From the NCBI GenBank assembly GCA_964616755.1, contig CAZTSI010000003.1, positions 1 through 64,000 of the forward strand: DNA of 64,000 bases, read 5' to 3'. Position 1 is the stretch's first letter, and each line of letters begins with the position of its first letter. Under the pieces are notes generated by a model. It ran no database searches. It was not told the origin of the DNA and saw only the letters and a program-made list of their open reading frames with translations. The DNA comes from CAYNFR01 sp964616755 (GTDB taxonomy: Bacteria; Bacteroidota; Bacteroidia; Chitinophagales; Saprospiraceae). The position numbers and the translations under genes were made by a program. Below, piece after piece: positions 61,030-64,000 of this stretch.

Positions 61030-63390
61030 CTACACCTTCATTAAAATCTCTATTTTATTGAAATCAACTGATACTTTGAATTTAGTTGATGCTTTCGATT
61101 CTATTCCGTCGATTATGATAGTCTTGATCGGGACAAACCCTATTAACTCTATTAGAAAATGGGTATATGTTGGTGTGAAAACACCTTCTTTTGACTGAGT
61201 AATCTCGTACCTTCCATTTTTTACACCCGTGGTGAAGGTACTTAATCTGAATTGACCTTTTTGATAGCCATAGCCATCATGTCTGTCTTCATACAAGTGG
61301 CTGGTCTCGGTATATGGGTTGAAATAGACCTTCAATGTTGCCTCGTCGAAGTCTTTCTCACCTACATATTGCTGCACTGGATAGTGGGGTATAATGGCTC
61401 CTGCTTTGACATATAGGGGAAATACATCCTTTGTCAGTGCTTGTTGATAAATACGCTTTCCTTGAATTAATTCATTTGTCCAATAAGAGTACCACATACC
61501 ACTGGGCAAATACACATTAGCTGACGCGATGCCTGGTTCCATAACGGAAGCAGTCAATATATGCTCTCCACACATAAACTCATTGTCGCGTGTTAGATTG
61601 CTAAAATCGGTCTGATCATACCAAGCCAACGGTCTCAAAACTGGTGCGCCTGTCTTATGGTGGATATAAAATTGTGTGTAGTGATAGGGTAGTAATTGAT
61701 ATCTGAGTTCAACAGCTTTTCTGAAAGAGTCTAAGGCCTCCTCCCCGAATGACCAAGGCTCTTGATCGCCGTCATCTTGAGATGAATGTACGCGACAAAA
61801 AGGGTGGAATATGCCTAATTGTATCCATCGCACAAATAGCTCGGGCGAAGGTTTCCCAATAAAACCTCCTATATCAGATCCAACAAATGATACACCACTT
61901 ACCGCTAATCGTTGACATTGAACATTCGCAATCCAAAGATGCTTCCACGAGGCGATATTATCTCCTGTCCAGACACTGCTAAAGCGTTGTAGTCCGCTAT
62001 AACCAGAGCGTGTGATGGTTAATATTCGCTTGTCATCAGCATGTTTACGCACACCTTCTTGCGTTGCGCGCACCATTTGCATACCATAAATATTGTGTGC
62101 TTTTGCGTGACTGCATGGGTGACCATCATAATCAAAGCGTACATCAGGTGGAAGTGTTTTAGACTCCACCTCAAATAACGCCGGCTCATTCATGTCGTTC
62201 CATACGCCGTCTATATCAAGATCAGTCATGAATTCTTTGTAAAGATCTGCCCACCATTCTCTCACATCTGGACGGGTGAAGTCTGGAAAATAACAGCGCC
62301 CAGGCCAAACAATCCCCGTTGCGAATGGACCATCTTTGCGTCGACAGAAATAGCCTTTTTCAAGGGCCTCTTTAAATACTGGGTAATGATGATCTATTTT
62401 GATACCTGGATCAATAATAACTACCGTCTTAAATCCTTGTTTCTTGAGATCTTGGATCATCCTTTTGGGTTTAGGAAACCGCTCTTTATCCCAAGTAAAG
62501 CATCTAAACCCATCCATATAATCTATATCGAGATAGATGGAATCGCAAGGTATGCGCTCTTTTCGCATGCGTGTAGTCACGTCCCTTACTTCTGATTCTG
62601 GATAGTATGACCATTTGCATTGCTGATATCCGAGGGCCCACATAGCTGGCATTTCATGTGTGCCTGTAAGTTGGGCATATTGCTTCGTTACATCCATCAG
62701 TTGTGGTCCTATCATGAAATAGTAGTTCATTTCACCGCCCATCGCCCAAAAGCTCGTAGCATTGTAGCGTTCGTGTCCAAAATCGAAATACGTACGATGA
62801 CTATTATCAAAAAATATTCCATAGGCTATCCCATCGTGAAGGCCGTAATAAAAGGGAATATTCTTATACAAAGGATCCCAACCATAGTCATATCCATAAC
62901 AATCTGTACCCCAGTTATTTTGTTTTTTACCCCTGAGGTTTAATTCGGTAGGTTTGTCACCAAGCCCAAAGTATAATTCATCTTTGAAATTCTGCTTAGT
63001 CATTTTGACAATATTGTTTCCTGTCTCCTCCACATATTCCCAGTGAAAACCTTTTTCATCTTTGTTGACCAGCGTGTCATAAGGGTCATAAAAAGCTATA
63101 GAACCATCTTTTTTGCTCACTCGGCAAGTTAATGCAGAGGTTTTTATAGAGATATGGCCATTGTGCTCAGTGAACACATATTCTGTTTTTGTTGGCGAAA
63201 AGCTGGGGCTTATGGCGTATGAAAAATCGTCAAGAAAATATTGATAGGTGCCATAGCGTATGCGCATCATTTTCTCATTTATTATATGGATGCGTATCAA
63301 CAATTCGTTTGTCGTGAATAGCTCAATGACATGATCATTATGTACTGTTCTAATTACAGCACCTGCAAAAAATTCTGTTACGGGCGTCAT
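61030..63390 (-). CDS. Glycoside hydrolase family 31 alpha-glucosidase
   Basis: A 786-residue GH31 enzyme without signal peptide, so cytoplasmic. The N-terminal galactose-mutarotase-like beta domain precedes the barrel; the nucleophile is D399 in GVWNDMNEPALFE and the acid/base is D477 in WTGDNIASW. YLDIDYMDGFRCFTWD and FVGSDIGGF are further family strings. It should release glucose from alpha-glucans or oligosaccharides. The adjacent glgC fragment 182 bp upstream on the same strand supports a role in glycogen or maltodextrin turnover. Confidence 0.92.
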   Translation of the reverse strand: MTPVTEFFAGAVIRTVHNDHVIELFTTNELLIRIHIINEKMMRIRYGTYQYFLDDFSYAISPSFSPTKTEYVFTEHNGHISIKTSALTCRVSKKDGSIAFYDPYDTLVNKDEKGFHWEYVEETGNNIVKMTKQNFKDELYFGLGDKPTELNLRGKKQNNWGTDCYGYDYGWDPLYKNIPFYYGLHDGIAYGIFFDNSHRTYFDFGHERYNATSFWAMGGEMNYYFMIGPQLMDVTKQYAQLTGTHEMPAMWALGYQQCKWSYYPESEVRDVTTRMRKERIPCDSIYLDIDYMDGFRCFTWDKERFPKPKRMIQDLKKQGFKTVVIIDPGIKIDHHYPVFKEALEKGYFCRRKDGPFATGIVWPGRCYFPDFTRPDVREWWADLYKEFMTDLDIDGVWNDMNEPALFEVESKTLPPDVRFDYDGHPCSHAKAHNIYGMQMVRATQEGVRKHADDKRILTITRSGYSGLQRFSSVWTGDNIASWKHLWIANVQCQRLAVSGVSFVGSDIGGFIGKPSPELFVRWIQLGIFHPFCRVHSSQDDGDQEPWSFGEEALDSFRKAVELRYQLLPYHYTQFYIHHKTGAPVLRPLAWYDQTDFSNLTRDNEFMCGEHILTASVMEPGIASANVYLPSGMWYSYWTNELIQGKRIYQQALTKDVFPLYVKAGAIIPHYPVQQYVGEKDFDEATLKVYFNPYTETSHLYEDRHDGYGYQKGQFRLSTFTTGVKNGRYEITQSKEGVFTPTYTHFLIELIGFVPIKTIIIDGIESKASTKFKVSVDFNKIEILMKV

Positions 63391-63467
63391 ATTATTTTCA
63401 TTTCATGATGATAACACTCAAAGAGCGTTACGGCTGCAAACTTAATTCATGTTTTAGATAAGACGTG

Positions 63468-63505
63468 GCAATCATGCCTAAAACTAATTTTTTGGGCATG
63501 ATTGC
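63468..63505. repeat. 11-bp perfect inverted repeat between glgC and the GH31 gene
   Basis: GCAATCATGCC (63468-63478), 16-base loop, GGCATGATTGC (63495-63505). On the plus strand it is followed by TAGTTTTTATAG, on the minus strand by no T run. It lies 68 bp beyond the glgC stop codon and may end or attenuate that transcript, or be a regulatory site. Confidence 0.5.
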
Positions 63506-63572
63506 TAGTTTTTATAGATAATTTGTCGAAATCGTCAGAAGGTACGAGTGTCCTTATCAAATTTCTTTGGGA

Positions 63573-64000
63573 CTAAGCCCCAATGTGCATATTATCACCT
63601 ATGATCGCTCCTTTTTTGACGATAACAATGCCTTCACGGATGCAGTAAGTATCTGTTTCATGATCGGCAAGATTATTGGCGCCTCGGATGGAGCAATTAT
63701 TTCCAATTTTTACGTTTTTATCAATAATCGTATTTTCAATGTGACAATTATCTCCGATGCCCAATAAAGCAATGGAAGGGTTTGTCTCAATTTCTTTAAT
63801 GGATTGATAAAAGTCAATACCCATGACGATAGACCTTCTAATAGTTGTTCCTCGTCCAATTCTGGAGCGCACGCCAATAATAGCCTCTTCTATCGACTGA
63901 GCATGAATTATGCAGCCTTCTGCGACCAAGGCATGATTCATACGAGTTTCAAAGATTTTGGAGGGTGATAACATTCGAGCGTTTGTATAAACCTTATTGA
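63573..64000 (-). CDS. glgC: Glucose-1-phosphate adenylyltransferase, C-terminal part (cut by window edge)
   Basis: The last ~142 residues of ADP-glucose pyrophosphorylase, which supplies ADP-glucose for glycogen. The frame is open to the window end (NKVYTNARMLSPSKIF is read across 63999-63952), so the start lies outside. The segment is the left-handed beta-helix domain: SPSKIFETRMNHALVAEGC, VGVRSRIG-like IGVRSRIGRGTTIRRSIVMG, DFYQSIKEIE, LGIGDNCHIENTIIDKNVKIG and CIREGIVIVKKGAIIGDN. The catalytic N-terminal domain is not visible. GH31 follows downstream. Confidence 0.88.
   Translation of the reverse strand, partial: NKVYTNARMLSPSKIFETRMNHALVAEGCIIHAQSIEEAIIGVRSRIGRGTTIRRSIVMGIDFYQSIKEIETNPSIALLGIGDNCHIENTIIDKNVKIGNNCSIRGANNLADHETDTYCIREGIVIVKKGAIIGDNMHIGA

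Overview
The window looks like the chromosome of an uncultured or little-studied Bacteroidota, probably near Saprospiria/Chitinophagia (inference from content; no marker gene for species is present). The signs are: secreted proteins with type IX secretion (T9SS) C-terminal sorting domains, several TAnnTTTG-type -7 promoter elements, families largely confined to Bacteroidota (DUF4199, DUF5686, DUF6503, DUF6702, DUF4833, BatA-type double-TM proteins), menaquinone and sphingolipid biosynthesis genes, and moderate A+T richness. No tRNA, rRNA, CRISPR array, integrase or intact insertion sequence was found. Most of the window is ordinary core-like genome with a few accessory or recently rearranged spots.

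Layout. 1-1.0 kb: no supported gene. 1.0-4.3 kb (-): secreted sortilin/VPS10-like beta-propeller protein. 4.4-10.4 kb (+): BatA-type membrane protein, a dihydroorotase homologue that has lost its metal ligands, two DUF4199 membrane proteins and a polyprenyl-phosphate-type glycosyltransferase. 10.4-14.3 kb (+): lipoprotein, thioredoxin-fold protein without cysteines, Rid-family protein, QueE (queuosine), DUF6503 protein and an RluA-type pseudouridine synthase. 14.4-16.8 kb (-): SDR and exported Gfo/Idh/MocA oxidoreductase. 17-18.9 kb (+): NagX/HGSNAT-like membrane acyltransferase and an ECF sigma factor with its own promoter and terminator.

19.7-24.9 kb (-) is the most coherent pathway block: serine palmitoyltransferase, a GNAT-fold protein matching the bacterial ceramide synthase type, an epimerase/dehydratase-fold protein matching the ceramide reductase type, an HD phosphohydrolase, and just upstream a fatty-acid 2-hydroxylase-like membrane enzyme with a DUF4833 protein. 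Together they could make (2-hydroxy)dihydroceramide. 25-29.2 kb (-): DUF5686 outer-membrane protein and a PLP amino-acid decarboxylase. 29.3-34.2 kb (+): menC-menE-menF-menD in a tight operon, then alanine dehydrogenase.

35.8-38.3 kb holds a perfect direct duplication of 1,089 bp, each copy carrying a leader, a complete T9SS-exported protein gene and its own terminator. 38.3-41.2 kb (+): enoyl-CoA hydratase/isomerase, 4-hydroxybutyryl-CoA dehydratase-like radical enzyme and a MarR regulator. 41.4-53.6 kb: phenylalanine hydroxylase, VWA-like protein, M20 peptidase, lipoprotein RidA, GH20 hexosaminidase, Smr protein, cyclase-family hydrolase, citramalate synthase, DUF4197 protein and PurH. 53.7-58.2 kb (+): outer-membrane barrel protein with two paralogous tetratricopeptide-like proteins. 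58.7-59.1 kb: 5'-truncated class III nucleotide cyclase remnant. 59.4-64.0 kb (-): nicotinamide-riboside/uridine-kinase-like protein, GNAT protein, zinc-finger protein, GH31 alpha-glucosidase and the C-terminal part of GlgC running off the window, suggesting an alpha-glucan locus at the right edge.
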